From NCBI GenBank assembly GCA_023213315.1, contig JAKCPI010021855.1:1-64000 (forward strand): a stretch of DNA of 64,000 nucleotides, in the 5' to 3' direction. Source of the stretch: Euborellia annulipes (Eukaryota > Arthropoda > Insecta > Dermaptera > Anisolabididae). The notes below the pieces were generated by a model. That model had not been told where the DNA came from. It was given only the letters and a program-made list of their open reading frames with translations, and searched no databases. Position numbers and translations under genes: made by a program. Positions 23,801-38,800 of the stretch are shown here, in pieces (position 1 is the first letter of the stretch; the number at the start of each line of letters is the position of its first letter).

Positions 23801-26800
23801 TTTAAAATAATTCAATTAACAAAGTTGGCAGCAAATTTAGATATTAAGTGTTATATATCATTTTACTCGGAAGAAGATCTAGTTTTAGAATATACAAAAA
23901 TATTTCAAAAATAAGAGGAAAAAAAATATAACCCCCCTCCCTTCCCCGACCTCACTGATGTTTATAAAAAATTAAATTTCTTTGTCAATTTAACTGAAAA
24001 TGTTTTTAAATATCTCCAATTATTTTTTTCTAATTAAATTAATTAAATTAAAACACAAGGTGATATGTTTCAATATAATTGTATAAACACTTGATATCTA
24101 TTTGAAGTGTCAATTTCGATCGGGTCCATTAAATTTATTTCGTCGGTTAAAATAATTAAATATTATTATTATTATAAATTATTTTATCTCAATTCAAATG
24201 AATGACAAAAATTCGAAAATAAAAATTCAATATAATTAGAGTTATATAGAATAATAATTGTGAGATTTTATTTTTAAAAAACACTTTAACTTCGCAAATA
24301 CTTAACGGATTTTTTTTTTTTTTTTAAGTGAAACATTATTTTGATCGACACAAATTTTTTCGTTTCTCTATCAGCATGTCGCGTCACAAGTCGTGACGTC
24401 AAAGGCCGTGACGTTACAAGTTATGACGTCACAAGCCATGACGACAAAAATAGGAAAGTTGAAATTTAATATATATGACGAATTATAAAAAATAATTGTG
24501 AGATTTAATTTTTCAATTTTTAAATTGATTAAATATAATTTTTAAAATAATTTAAAATGATTCAAATACTAAATAAATATTTTTCTCAGTTTTTAACATA
24601 CGCCTATTGATTTCCACATTCCCATTTTCCAATTATTAAGTTAAGATTAAAAACGCGATTTTAATACCCTTAATTGAATAATTTTCTGAAAATTTTCAGT
24701 TAAAAGCCTACGATCCGAAAAAAGTTTCACTTGCATCGTGGTTTCATAAAACCACACAATGATTTTTTTTTTTTAATTTATATATAAAATGGTTTTTATG
24801 TTAGTTTTTATTTTTATTTATTAAAAATACATTTAGAAATCAAAAATTATAAAAATTTAGTTATTCTAAAATAACATTTAAATCTCTTTTAAGGGGAACT
24901 AAACTGTTAAATCACGTTTGATTTAGAGACAACCGTTATTCAGTTTAATATATTTATTTATTTTTTTTTAATTTTAGGCATGGATCAATTTTGCCCTTAG
25001 TGAATGACATGGGCCATTATCTACCCAAATGTCAGCGCCCAACAGAAAGCCCTTGGCCACACCCCCCGTCTCTGCATTCGATTGGCCTCTCAAGATCACA
25101 AGAGAAATCGCCGAAGAACTCACCCGGCCACCCAAGTAAGTGCTGTGCATTTTATGTTTGGTTTTATATTTAAATATGTGGGAGATTTAATGGACGGAAT
25201 TATTAAAAATTACTAATTAATCAAGTGTATTTTTAATGAAATAAAATTTAATATTTATATCATTAATTATAGAATAATAATGATGAGATTTTATTCTTTA
25301 AATTTTCAATTCTCTATAAATCTGAAACTACTTGACGGATTTTTATGGGTTTTTTTTTCATACACACAAACAAATTTTTACTTTATATAATAAGTAATTT
25401 TCTCTGCACAAACACAGAGGGAAATAATTTTTTAATTTTTTTGATTTAGAGCAATTTTGGATAAATTAAAACAAGAGAAGCCACCAAACGAAATGAATCG
25501 TATTAAATTCAAAGATCCCGTAACGATTCCTGATTATGGACATTTGCCACATTTTAGAGATTCCTTTCCAGAAGCGAGCGATCGATGGGCTCCAGGCACC
25601 TGCTTCATCTAATCGATTGTTGATCCAATCTATTTTATTTTTCATTTTTTCTAAATTCTCAATAAACCTCTCCAAGTTGATTAAAAAATTAAGAAAATTA
25701 GTATTTGATAAAATTTAATATGTTATGTAAAAAAAAAAAAATAAGATTATCAATCATTTCAATCTATGTGATAAACATTTATGTAAACGAATTGTTGAGC
25801 AAAATATATATCTGAAAAATTGTTGGAATTGTTTATTCATTTGGGGGATTTAAAATGTTATATTCTAATGGATGGACTTTTTCTATATAAAATAAAATTT
25901 AATATTTATATCATTAATTATAGAATAATAATTGTGTGATTTAATTTAATTCTTTTAATTTAAAATTCTGAAACTACTTAACGAATTTTTATGGGTTTTT
26001 TTTTTTAAATATATAGGTATAAACTTTGAAGGACATTCAGACTGCATTTGTCCATTTTATTTTATTTTTCCTTTGACTGTACATTACATAGGCCTAATTT
26101 AAAATATAAATTCAGTACAATATATTAAATTTGTAATTATTTCGAAAAAAAATCTGATGTGACCATACAACTACAGAATGTAGAGTATAAATACCTTGAG
26201 TTCGAGACCACCAAGCCCCCGGTTGTTGAAGACAACCACCCGGAGTTGATGTCTTTTGGCCGCCAGGACGAGGCACTTGATATACTCAGCTTGGCTGGAT
26301 CCCGTCAGCCCGGGCAAAATGATGATGATAGGCGAGTCCGAAGAGCAGCCCTCTTCGGCCCAGTCGAGTCCCACCTCACCACCATCTGACAGGGGCAGGA
26401 TCTCCCTGGATTCAAAGTGTTAACTTAGTTAACAAACTTCGACTTGGGCTCTTTTTTATAATCATATAATTAGCATAACTAGATGTGAAAAAACTCGATT
26501 TTTTTTTTTAAATAATAAAATTTATTTTCTACTTTGTCTCTACTTATAGGTTGGATATTAATGAATTTTATATTTTTAGATTTAAAAAAAAAATTACAAT
26601 TATCATAATAGAAAGTTTTTTTATAAAAAAAAATAATAAAAAAATTTTCATTATTTTTTAATTAATCATAATTTTAAAAAAGCTTTCTATAAAGTAAATT
26701 GCTCACGAATTTAATTTATTTTAAAAAAGACTGCATAAAAAAATACTTTAAAATGCCTCCGTATTTTAGGACCAAAGATTCAAAGTGGCCTCTTAAGGAG

Positions 26801-29800
26801 AAGGAACGATTATATTCAAAATTATTTTTAAAAGAATTCTTACCTTCGATATATAATATCTGGCAAGATGGAAGAACGAAGAACACTTGCTAATATCGTT
26901 TGCGCTCGGGCTTCAAAACACCAAATTGTAGGCCAAAATTTCGCTTTGAGCAAAGGCACTTCACTTTCAAGGAACTCTTTTAGTTTTCCTTGTGAACAAG
27001 CCAATGTCGGTGGCTGCAAACAAATTATATCAACAAAATTGTTATTATTTGGCACCCAAGTATTTTAAAAATATTAAATAAATGAATTTCCGTTTGTTAC
27101 AACGTTTCGGTCACTCATTATGTGGCCTTCTTCAGATAAAGATTTAGATAAATCATTTTGAATTCAAATTCAAAATGTTTGATTCTTTATCTGAAGAAGG
27201 CCACCGAAACGTTGTTTCTTATACAAATAAACAAGTCTACTCGAAAGTTAGCCACAGTTCAGTGTTATATTATAAAAACAACTTTTTCCATATAATATCC
27301 ATATAATTTAAATTGATTCTAAAAATTAAAAACACAAGGTGATATATTTCAATTTGTTATTTATAAAAATAAACACTTGATACGTTTTTTAGCCATAGCA
27401 CAGTGATAGAGTATCCGTCTCTTGTGCTAGGGGTCAAGGATTCGCATCCCGTCTCATGCGATTTCAATTTAATTGATACGGGGTCTAAATTGCCTCCGAT
27501 GCCGAAAAAGATCTTAAATAAATAAAAAAAAAAAAATCACTTGATACGTATTTCGACATTTGATGTATCATCTTCAGAATTGTCACACCAAGTGTCGAAT
27601 TACATTAAATAATATCACCTTGTGGAACACCCTGTATTTTTTTATTATTAAGGGATTATTTAATGTAATTGCAAAAAAAAAAAAAAAAAAAAATCAATTG
27701 AACTGATTCTAGATACTGAAATTAAAATAAAATAATAACTCAGGAGAGACAATATTTTTTTTTTCTAGATTAAATTTAGTTTTTATCTAAATATTTTGAA
27801 AGTGCACATTTTTCTGAGTAAAATGATATATCACACTTGATATTTAAATTTGTTGTTGCATCTTTGTTAACAAAAAAAAAATAAAATAATTGCACTTCAT
27901 CTCTAATTAAAGGTCGCAACAATGAAACCAATTAAAATTTTTAATTTAATAAAATATATATTATTAAATTAAATTTTGATTTAATTAAGTATTTAAATTT
28001 TAAATCTCACAATTTTTTTTTTTTTTAATTAAATAAAATAATTATCTAATATTTAATTAAATTATATTTATAGGGCTTCTTATAAATAAGGACATCTCGG
28101 TAACAAAAAGTTTTTTTTTTTTTTAGGTAAAATAATATTAATAGTTAGTTTGTTAAAAGGGCAATTAATAAGTTATCTTATCTTAAGGCCATTTGATAAA
28201 TTCCATTTGTTTAGAAAATACCATTAAAATTTATTTTTTAAATAATAATAATAAGAATAACAATTCAAAGAAAACAAAGATAACTTTTAACAATAAAAAC
28301 TAATAGAATACTAGCTGCACGGCCTGCCTTCGGTGTTTTTTTTCCTTAAGACCAAATGAATTAATTATTTAAAAGATTATTAAATTCCTTTTTTTTTAAC
28401 TTGTTAGGTACTAAATTTACCAAATGAGCATTCACAAGTTGAGCATCTTAAAACCATCCGTGTAAAATTCTTCGTACATTGAAAAAAACCCCATGAAAAT
28501 CCGTCAAGTAGTTTCGGAGTAAATTTTTTTTTTCATTTATACGTTTTAAAAATCAAATTAGCTCATTAAATAATTGTGGAATTTAAATAAATTCAAAATT
28601 AATTGGTTTATTTAAATTCTCACATTTATTATTTGATTAAAATCATAAATAAATTTAATTAATTAAATTCTAATTGCTTTTGAATAAATCTTCCTTATAT
28701 GGCAATTAGAGATGCTCCAAGTGCATTTCAAAAAAGCTATTTTTAACAAGAATGCAACAAATTTTGATACCAAGTGTGACATATCATTTTACTCGGGAGA
28801 ATGTCTAGTTTTAGATTAAATAAAAAAAACTATATGTTATGTAAAGAAAATTACCCACATGTTTAAAATTCTTAATCTTGATGGGCTATTTCAAATAGAT
28901 AGATTTAAAAGAATATTCAACTCTTGGTTGTCCTTGAACGAGAATGAGAAAATTGAGTCAGCCTAGGCTTAAATTTATTTACGTAATATCCCTTTCGAGC
29001 TGCTCTACAAGTAGAATGCTCAATTGAATTAAGCTTAGATATTTTCCCCCTCTATCAGAATTAGATTTACTCTTTTTTTTTTATTTTTTTGTAGCTATTT
29101 TTAGTTTGGATTCAATAAATAATACTCGTTAAATCAATATAGTAATCGACAAGAAAATTGAGTAAATAAATAGTAAAGAAAATCCTAAAGGGTATTAGTA
29201 ACTAGCTGCGTCGCCCGCCTTACGATTTCCCACCTCTTAAGATGGTGGTAAAATTGTCATTCCGTCTGTCTGTCTGTCTGTCTGTCACTCTCTGTTTGAC
29301 CAACATACCGTTGGAAATGAAATTTTGTACTCTAAAGACGCTGATTTCTCGGCAAGGATGCAGGAGGGAAAAACAAAAATAAAAATTTCTTTATTTTCCC
29401 CAAATAAGTTTAATTCCTGATATTTCGAAGGCACAAAGACTCTTCTTCAGAGGAAGCTTATTTTACACCTTGCAGAGTACTTCGAAATATCAGGAATTAA
29501 ACTCATTTGGGGAAAATAAAGAAATTTTTAATTCTGTTTTTCCCTCCTGCATCGTTGCCGAAAAATCAGCGTAGTTGAGGAGTTTCGGTCTACAATTCTC
29601 TCGGCTTCACTCATTAAGCTTCAATTTTTTTTTTTTTTTTCTTAGGAATATATAGATAGAGATTTATAAAATACATAAAATAAAATAATATTATTTTAAC
29701 ATAAACATTGATAATTTTTTTTTTTTTTTTAAGATAATTGAGGGGCTGGTGTATGTATTATTTCTTAGATATCTGTCTGACAGGAATGGTCTCAAAGATT

Positions 29801-32800
29801 GCGGAAAGGCGAGGGTCTGAAACTGTCGTACACTGGTAAAAAAAATTTCGATGATTTTACAATTTTTTTGTTGTAAGCAAATTTCCAAGACCAATAGATA
29901 CTAAATTTACTATACAGTTGAATTATATTTTTACAAAACTCTTTGCAAAAATCGTTTACAAATGTGTGGTAATTTTACAAATATTTAGCAATTTTACAAT
30001 CCAAATGTTTGTAATTTTACTAATATTTAGAAAAAGAAAAAAATTTAACGACTGGACCCATTGGTTATTGACCTTTAGGGGACGTCTCTACCTGAATGGA
30101 GTGAAGTAAATATTTTTATTTAATGAAAAATTCCTCCAGGATTTGAACACTGACCTTTTTGGTAGAAGTCTGCTGCCTAGTCCATTTGACCATCGAATCA
30201 CCTGTTAACTAATTATCTATCTCTGCTATTTGGCATTCAAGTATGACCTCATTGTAAACTATTTTTACTAAATAATAAAATAAAAAATAAACTTAAAGTT
30301 ATCATAATATTATTATTTTTTGTATTATTATAACTTAAATAAATCCTTATAGTGCCAAAAATATCTTTATTAAGAAAGCTAAAAAGCAGTCGAAACAAAG
30401 TCGACCATGTTAGCCGTCTCAGACAGACTTAAAAGGAAAATTACAATACCCTTGTATTGTAAAATTAGAAACCTTTTTTGTAAAATTGCAAACCCTTTTC
30501 TAAAATTACAAACCGTGTTCTAAAATTACAATGCCGTTGTTTTGTAAAATTAGAAATCGTATTTTTTTTTTTTTTTTTTTTGGAATGGGTGCATAAGGTC
30601 CGAAGACCTATAATGACCAATAGTCACATGCAGCCAGGAAGAAAATAAAAACAAAAGGAGAAGCATAAAGGGGAAACTCAACTGCGGGAACTGAGAAGAT
30701 GCCTGTTGAGGTTAGACTTGAAAGTCTGAAGATTGTAGGTTTTGGGGAAGATAGACGAGGGAGCTTGTTCCAATCACGGGAGGTCATGGGGACAAAGGAA
30801 GAATGAAATTGTTTTGTTCTGTTAGTCGTGATCTGAACAGCATAGGGATGCTGGGAAGATGCCTCTCTTGTGTTCCGTGAATATGTTGCATTGGGTGGGA
30901 TAATTGATTTTAATTCGGCAGAGCATTGACCATGGTAATACCTATGGTAAAATTACAATATTTACTCTAATTTTCCAAGAGAATTGTAATTTTAAAATGT
31001 TTTTTGGTTGTAAAAATTTTTTTGAATGCATATATTTGTAAATTTAGTATACAAATGTATGGTAGTTTTCATTTACAAGGAAAATTTGTAAATTTACTAT
31101 ACTAAAACATACTAAAATTAAAATTTTTTTTACAGTGTAGCTGGCAGGTAGCTATTAAGGTTGTTCGGATAATACCTCGTAAGTCATAATAGAATCTAAA
31201 TTTTTTTTTAATAAAATTGAAAATTTGAATGCCAAAATTCCTTATTATAATTTAGTCGTGACCTATCAGAGTTTATAATTGTATTAAGTTAATAATTTAA
31301 TTACCAAAAATAATAAATGAATGACTTTTGACTTGAGCAGTATTTCACGTAATATAGAACTGGCAACATTGCATTCATCAACTATCTATTTTAAATCTTA
31401 AACGCCTTCAATTTTATTTTATTTAATATATTATTATGATTAATGCAAATCAATTTAAACACAATGGACGATTTGCGAGAAAAAATATCGTAAAATGGAA
31501 AAAAAAATGTAACTGACATCGAGAAAAGACAATTATGTTATGCGACGTTGCCAGGTTAGTCTGAGTCTTTAAATATTGGCGACTGTCATTTTGGATAATT
31601 TTTTGACTTTCTTGTTAAAATATCTTTAAAAGATTTCGGCAAAAACTTTTAATTTTATGTTTAACGTATTCCTCGGAAGTGAATTGATAAAAATGTAAGT
31701 TTTTTGTTTTTGTATCTATTGCAGAGGTGGCTATATAATTCGATATGTGTGCGTTTCGTCGACATTCCCCATAGACTACATGTTAAATTTCAATTTTTTA
31801 ATAATTAATTACACGATAACCCTGTGTCAGATCTGCTTCAAAATTTTATTTTATACGTATGTGATAGTGATTAATAACATATTAAAAAATTAGCTTTTTA
31901 TCTAACAAAGTGCTTTAATGTCCGAACAACCTTAAGTTGATCACTTCACAAAAAATTTCCCTTATGCCTCAGAAAGCTAATCAAACTCATTTTTTTTTAA
32001 TTCGATGGTTAAGCGTGTGCTTGTTTACTATATTAATGATTTGTGGGATAAATTTGCTAGTCAGTGAAACAATCGGCTCTAAAATGAAAAAAAATGTTCT
32101 GCAACTTTCCTTCCTTCGGTAATCGAAAGTTGTGTTCTGTGTGTCAGATTTTTTGTGTCGACATTTATTTAGTTCCCGACATGACAGTACGGAACATATG
32201 AATTCAGATGTAAATTTTTTTTTTTTTTTTTTTTAAAAAAACATTCACCTTTTTCTCATTCACACTCACACTCCACACACATTCACACAGTCTTTTCGGC
32301 ATCTTAGGCCATATAAGACTTTGACGATAACCGTTGTAATTAATATAATCAATTTGGGGTTCAGGCATTTCTATTTAAGCCATCTGGTATCCAAATGGCT
32401 TAAATAAAATCATCGGACTGCCTGGGTCCGAACCCGCGACGTTTGGTATAGGAGGAAGGCGCTCTACCTACTACGCCAAACTCGGGGGCGATGTAAAATT
32501 TATAAGTATGGGAAAATATTTATATTTTGTTACCATGGCAACCATTTCTCCTATCTTTCCTATGAAATACAAGAGTAAAGTGGTCTTCAGAAGATTTCAA
32601 TCGCAAAATGAGAATATACATTTGAAAGAGCATCTAAAAAATAATTGATTTTTGAATTTAAAAAAAAAAATCGTTGGAGCAAATTTTGAGAAAATCGAAA
32701 AAAACTGAAAAAGTACATCAGTAAAGTACTAGTACTCTTTGGCCGATTTTGATTAAAAGCTTATTTTTCGGTCCCGGGGGTGTTTAACTTAAATATAAAA

Positions 32801-35800
32801 TTTCAACCTCGTAGCTCAATTCCTTCATGCTTAAAATTGAACACACCCACACACACCCACCCACCCACACACAGACAGACCATGTCGCGAAAACCACTTT
32901 TGGATTCAGGGGACCTCAAAACGTGAAGATCCATCAAAATCTCGACATCGAATTTTTGACATGAATCCAATACTTTTCTCTATATATATATTACATATAT
33001 ACATAGGTAAGAGAAAGTAAAAATAATTATCATTTCTAAATCACGTCACACTTATTGATTCATAAGCACAAACTCTACCTACGTATTCTATAGATAAATC
33101 TTGACGCTCACATCATTTCAGATTTACCTACAAATGTCATCATACCAGATATTATTAGAACGAAATCACACACACACACACATACACATTGTAATCTTTG
33201 TGTACTTTTGACCTCAAAGAAAAAGAAAAAAAAAAAATGATTTATCTTATCAAATATTAATGGGTGGGAGTTATCACTGGCACTCTGTCATAAAGGAGGG
33301 CAGGCAACCTTTAGACTTGTTTCAAACAAGTCAAGAAAATTGGTCTTTAAGAAGATTTTTCAATCCTTGATATTAGGCAACCAAAATGCTTGTCCAAGTT
33401 ACGAATTCTCCTATAGGAAATGTATGACAAAACATTATTACGGAAGATCAGTGCGATATATGCCCCCTTTCACAGGGTAATGATCGTCAGCCTGGAGGCA
33501 CCCCCCTCCTGGGTTGAATCGCAGCGTAAAGTGTACTTAAAGTATTTTCACGTAAAGTTTTATTGATATACTTCTTAAAGAGTATCTAAAAAATAATTGA
33601 TTTTTGAATTTTAATCAAAATCGTTAGAACGAATTTTGAGAAATCGAAAAAAAACTGAAAAAATACATTAGTAAAGTACTAGTACCCTTTGGTCAATGTG
33701 ATTGAAATTTCTTGAAATACTTGCGACATATGTACTTGGCTTAAGTATAAAATGTGAGTATCGAGAGTTTTTTCGTTTTTGAGTAATTCCCATTAACCCA
33801 CATTCTTTGATATTTCACTTGAAATCAATTTAATTTATTGTGAAAAAATCTTAAATTTCAAGAAGATCGATTCCAGTTAAAAGATCAAAACATAATGTTT
33901 ATGTAAATTTCTCTGAAAGAGATTTTATTGCTTTTAAATGGCTGTTTGATTGCTTTTCTTGAAATTGCCATTAAAAGGAGGCGATTCCCTTTAGCGTGAA
34001 TTTGACGTCATTTTCACAATCATTTGAATGAATTTCAACTGAAATATCAAAAAGTGTGGATTAAATTAAATAACTCAATAAGGAAAGAACTCTCGATACT
34101 CAAATTGTATACTTCAGCTAAGTAATCATGTCCCAAGCATGGGGAGGGATTTCATTCCAATCGACCAAAGAGTACTAGTACTTTACTGATGTACTTTTTC
34201 AATTTTCCGCCTATTATACTAATGAAATTAAAATTTCATTGACTAGAGAAAGATGAAGATGGCTTGTAGGAAGAAAGGCCCACCGAAGGCTGACGGCGCT
34301 GCTAGTTTCAATAAAAATATTGACATAATTGTGTTTGATAAAAAAATAGCCCCCCCCCCCCCGTCTCTATTGAATTTATCAATGAATAGACAAACTCCAA
34401 GCGGATATGAAATTATTATTATGTTTTGAGGTCGAGGACTCGAGTATTTAACGTCTGGAGCATATCATATCGAAAAATATTATTACGTAATCATAAACAA
34501 TTTATATATATTAACTTTTGTATTATATAAATGACAAGGTCTCTCAAAAAAAAAATAAAATAAAATAAACTCATCAATTTGTAATTTGACGCAAAATCGA
34601 CTGTATGTCTGTATTCAGCATGAAGGAATTAAACTACGAGGTTGAAATTTTATAATTTAGTTAGGCATCCCATTGAGACGTGACGCAAAGCTTTTGAACA
34701 AAATCGGCCAAAGAGTACTAGTACTTTACTGATGTACTTTTTCAGTTTTTTTCGATTTTCTCAAAATTCGCTTCAAAAGATTTTGATTAAAATTCAAAAA
34801 TCAATTATTTTTTAGATGCTCTTTAAAATGTATATTCTCATTTTGCCCTTGAAATTGTTTGAAGCACACTTTACTCTTGTACTTCATAGGGAAAGATAGG
34901 AGAAATGGTTGCCATGGTATCAAAATATAAATATTCTCCCGAGTTTACATATTGAATTCTAATATATCGGGGCCCTCGGGCTTGGCTTAGTTGGTAGCGC
35001 GACCTGGCTTGTATACCAAGGGTCGGGGGTTCGGATCCCAGGCGGTCCGATAAATAAATAAATAATAAGATTTTATTGACTATATGATTTTTTTTACATT
35101 TACATCGTATATAAACTTTTCTTTTCCCGACTCCGAGCTTCTTCTTGCTCCTTCTCCGAGACCCCGATGTCGTTTCTGCTAAATTTATGTATTTTTTCTT
35201 CGTCTCATTTTTCTCAGAGGGAAAAATTACAAAAACCCTCCGACTTTTTAGTTAAAAATCGCTTAAAAAAGTTGGAAAAAAAAATAATAATAATAAATTA
35301 ATAGTCATAATAATAATTAAGTCCAAGGTGCACTTTGTTACTGCCTATGTCTGCCCAATCTGGGAGACTAGCGGGTTGTCGTGAAGCCTGAGTTGGCTAC
35401 GCCATGCTGCGGGTGGCCTCTTGTAGCGGTTCGACGCCTAGTCCGACCCTTATGATGTGGTTGTTTATTCCAGGTGGTGGGTTCGCGATGAGTCTTAATG
35501 ATTTGTTTTCCACCCTTTCCAGGAGCAATACGTTGGATTTTGCGGCCTTTCCCCACCATACTGGTGCTCCGTAAGTGAGTCGTGGACGCACTATTGCGAC
35601 CAAATCATCTTAGCTGCTATCTTTCCGTTTGTTGCTGCGTTTCTGAGGTGGTGTGCGAAGTTGAGCCGCTTATCCAGAACGATTCGTAGATACTTGACAC
35701 TTTGTTTCCAGCTGAGCGATGCGGAGCCAAATTGTATGTTTCTTCATGTGTGTTTTTGCCGAGTGCTGAACATTATTGCTTCAGTTTTCTCTTTGTTTAG

Positions 35801-38800
35801 TCTCAGTCGCCATTTTTGAAAATATCGGTTGGTGCTTAAGAGGTCCGATGATTTTATTTAAGCCATTTGGATACCAAATAAGAATGCCTGGACCCCCCAA
35901 TAGATATATTTACAAATAACGGGTATCGTAAAAAAAATCTTAAATGGCCTAAGTTGCCGAAAAGATTGTGTGAATGTGAGTGTGGATGGGAAAAAAATGT
36001 GAGTGTTAAAAAAATATATATATATACAAAAAATCTGGTGTGACAAGCACAGTGAATTAGTGAAGGTAAGAGAAAGTTGTGTGTTGTGCTACCAGTCACA
36101 CCAGATTTTATCTGACTGGTCGCACAACGCCCACAATTAATTGTATTGTTCTATGCTTGTGACTCGAGAATGTTTCTTTATTTCGTAAATCCACAATCAC
36201 GAATGAATTTTTTTTTTTTTTAGCAAATTTCCATTGAATCGAATTAACTGCTCTCTCTGGTCCTCAAATTCTTCTTTAATTAGAAACAGCGCAAGCGTCA
36301 AATAGCAAGTTATTGGTGGGAGAAGGAAAACAAAAAAAAGGAATAAGAATTTTTAAATGTGGTGAGTCTAGTCGGTGGCGTTTTTTTTTTTTTAGTTCCC
36401 AACCGGGTCGCTCTGTAAGAAAATCCAAATTTTTTTTTGTTTCTGCCGAACTCTTCCACACAGGGGAATGCAGCGTTTTAATTCATTAATATCGTTAATG
36501 AAATAACGCTACCTTTTAGTAAGGGTAAATAAAATTATTTGTATGAATTTTTGTAGATGCCTCTAATTCACATATATTGAGGCATTTTTGATGGTTCCAG
36601 AAAAAAAGGGGAGAATAAAACGGGAAATGACCAATCAGCGAGCGAATTCCCTTCTTCGTCGGGTCTCTGACGTAATAACTCCAACATTGACTTGGAGGGT
36701 CTTTAAAAAAAAAGGCCCAGAAACGAAAACTTCTTCATTCTTTGCCTGGCAGGGAGAAGAGAAATCAACATGGCCTGTCGCGCGGCCTGATGGTGAAGGA
36801 ATTGAAAGAAACAGCAACTCGTGTCCCCTTTCACTGGACACCCATTTTGCATATTTAAACCAACTGTCTGACGACTTGGGCGGGGGGACTTCCCCCCCCC
36901 TCCCCAACCCCCGAATATGTTTTTTTTTTTGGGTAATGGCACATTCTCAGGATATAGTAGAAAATGTAGCCACAATTTTTTTCTTAATAGCTGACTTTTC
37001 GGTTTTGGTTAAAGCCATCTTCAGAGCTCCTAGTTGTTATTACTGTATATTTAATTATAAAATAGAAAATTATAAGCTATATTTAAAAATTTAGTAATTA
37101 AATTTGTGAAATTATATATGAACAATAATTATGAAGATGGCTTTAACCAAAAACGAAACGTCAACTGTTAATTGTCTGCATCTTCTACTATCTCCCAGAA
37201 GGCCTTTTGGATTTATCTTTAATTCAAAAGAACTTTTTATAAATTTAAATTAATTAATTACATTTTGAAAGACTGAGAATAAAAACCGCATTGTGACCCT
37301 CTCCACTTTAATTGGCAAATTTGCGCCACGCCAGTTCATCAGTGCAAACAAATGTTGGTGCCTGTAAACAAGGTTGAGGTTATTTTAAAATTTCTCGGAG
37401 GCGGGTCAGCCGTGCAGCGGTTTTACCCCTGCTTCTCCGAGAAATTTAAAAATCCCAACCATTGTTGAACGCCTCCCCAAATCTTGTTTGCTGATGTGAC
37501 TAGGCGTGTGCATCGAAATATTTGAATTAAAATGATGTGGGGTTCAATTGCTGGTTTTTCTCCAGTTCTTTCTTATACTCTTATCCAGCGAAAATCTTCC
37601 AATTGCAATTTAATTACATTTTTTAGTTATAAATAAATTGTAATAAAAAGTAAAGCCTATTCTAAAACTAACCTTAAAAAAATTGTTTTTGCAGCTTGCA
37701 AAAAAAGCCCATAAAAATCCGTCAAGTAGTTTCAAAATTACAAACAAACAATTAAAAATAGAAATAAAAATAAATCTCACAATTATATTTCTATAATTAA
37801 TTATATTTATTACATTTTAATGAATTTTTTTTTAATTAGTGTGAAATTATTATTTAAAATTAAATTCTGTACATTCAAAATGGATTTTACTAAAAATAAA
37901 AATGCTGGTAAAAATCGTCAACTAGTTTCAGAGTTCACGTATGAGAAAATGTCTTTTCGTTTGAAATTCACTATACTTTTATACATTCACTTTTTATTTT
38001 ATCATAATTAACTCTAACTAGCTGATTGCGTGCAAACACTTGCCGACGGTTTTTTTTTTTTTTTTACTAATTATAAGTCATCCAATAGTAGATAAGTTCA
38101 TTTTTTTTTGCGCTACTAAAATTTATGTGGTTCTGATAAATATTAACTCCACGCGCTAAAAACCAAATTCTTTTTTAGCCTTTCACATATTCGTTTTGTG
38201 CATTCTTCAGCGTGTAATTGATTTTCAAATTTATCATTATAAATTTTTTTTATTTTAAAGAATGTATCGAATTAAAAAAAAAGCCCATCAAAATTCGTCA
38301 AATAGTTTCAAAGACCAGAGAGAAATTGAAATCCGTTTAATTAAATCTCACAAATATTATTCTATAATTAGTTATATTTATTAAAATTTATTTATTTTTT
38401 TAATTTTGTTATTTAAATTAAGGAATAAATTAACAAATTAAAAAAAAAAACACAAGGTTATATGTTTAAATGTATTTCGTCATTCATCTGTATTTCTTCT
38501 AAAAATGACACACTGAGTGACGAAAAGTGTTTTTTTTTAATTATTTGATTAAATTAAAAGTTCAAATTTAATCTTATTTGATCAATCAAAGGAAAAAAAT
38601 AAATATTTTAATGGAATGGAATGTTAAAAAAAATATCCTAAGCAAAGAAATCGATCGATTTCTAAGCTATAAATAAATAAAATTAAAATTAATTTGGCTC
38701 TGGTTTTAAGAAGGGAAAGGACATCCACCCGCTAAAGGCGGGCTGCTTAGCTAGTTCAACAAAAGACTAATTAATAATTAACAGAAGAGCGAATGCAAGA

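Larger units (their letters stand above)
29831..31137. mobile_element. mariner-like MITE (CACTGGT/CACTGT ends) with nested LINE and SINE
   Basis: TA flanks at 29829-29830 and 31138-31139. The ends are CACTGGTAAAAAAAATTT and, reversed, CACTGTAAAAAAAATTT. The interior is built of repeated TTTTACAA / TTGTAAAA words, about 15 of them. A SINE 4 (30108-30205) and a LINE fragment (30550-30960) are inserted within it. Confidence 0.75.

Noticed and set aside
25466..25675. Minus-strand frame over Flattop exon 3
   Set aside because: Antisense shadow; the plus-strand exon has correct phase, acceptor and a conserved upstream partner.
36588..37094. 168-codon plus-strand frame
   Set aside because: Overlaps two other frames on the minus strand, includes homopolymer runs and enters the fold-back element at 36930; kept only as an unclassified repeat block.
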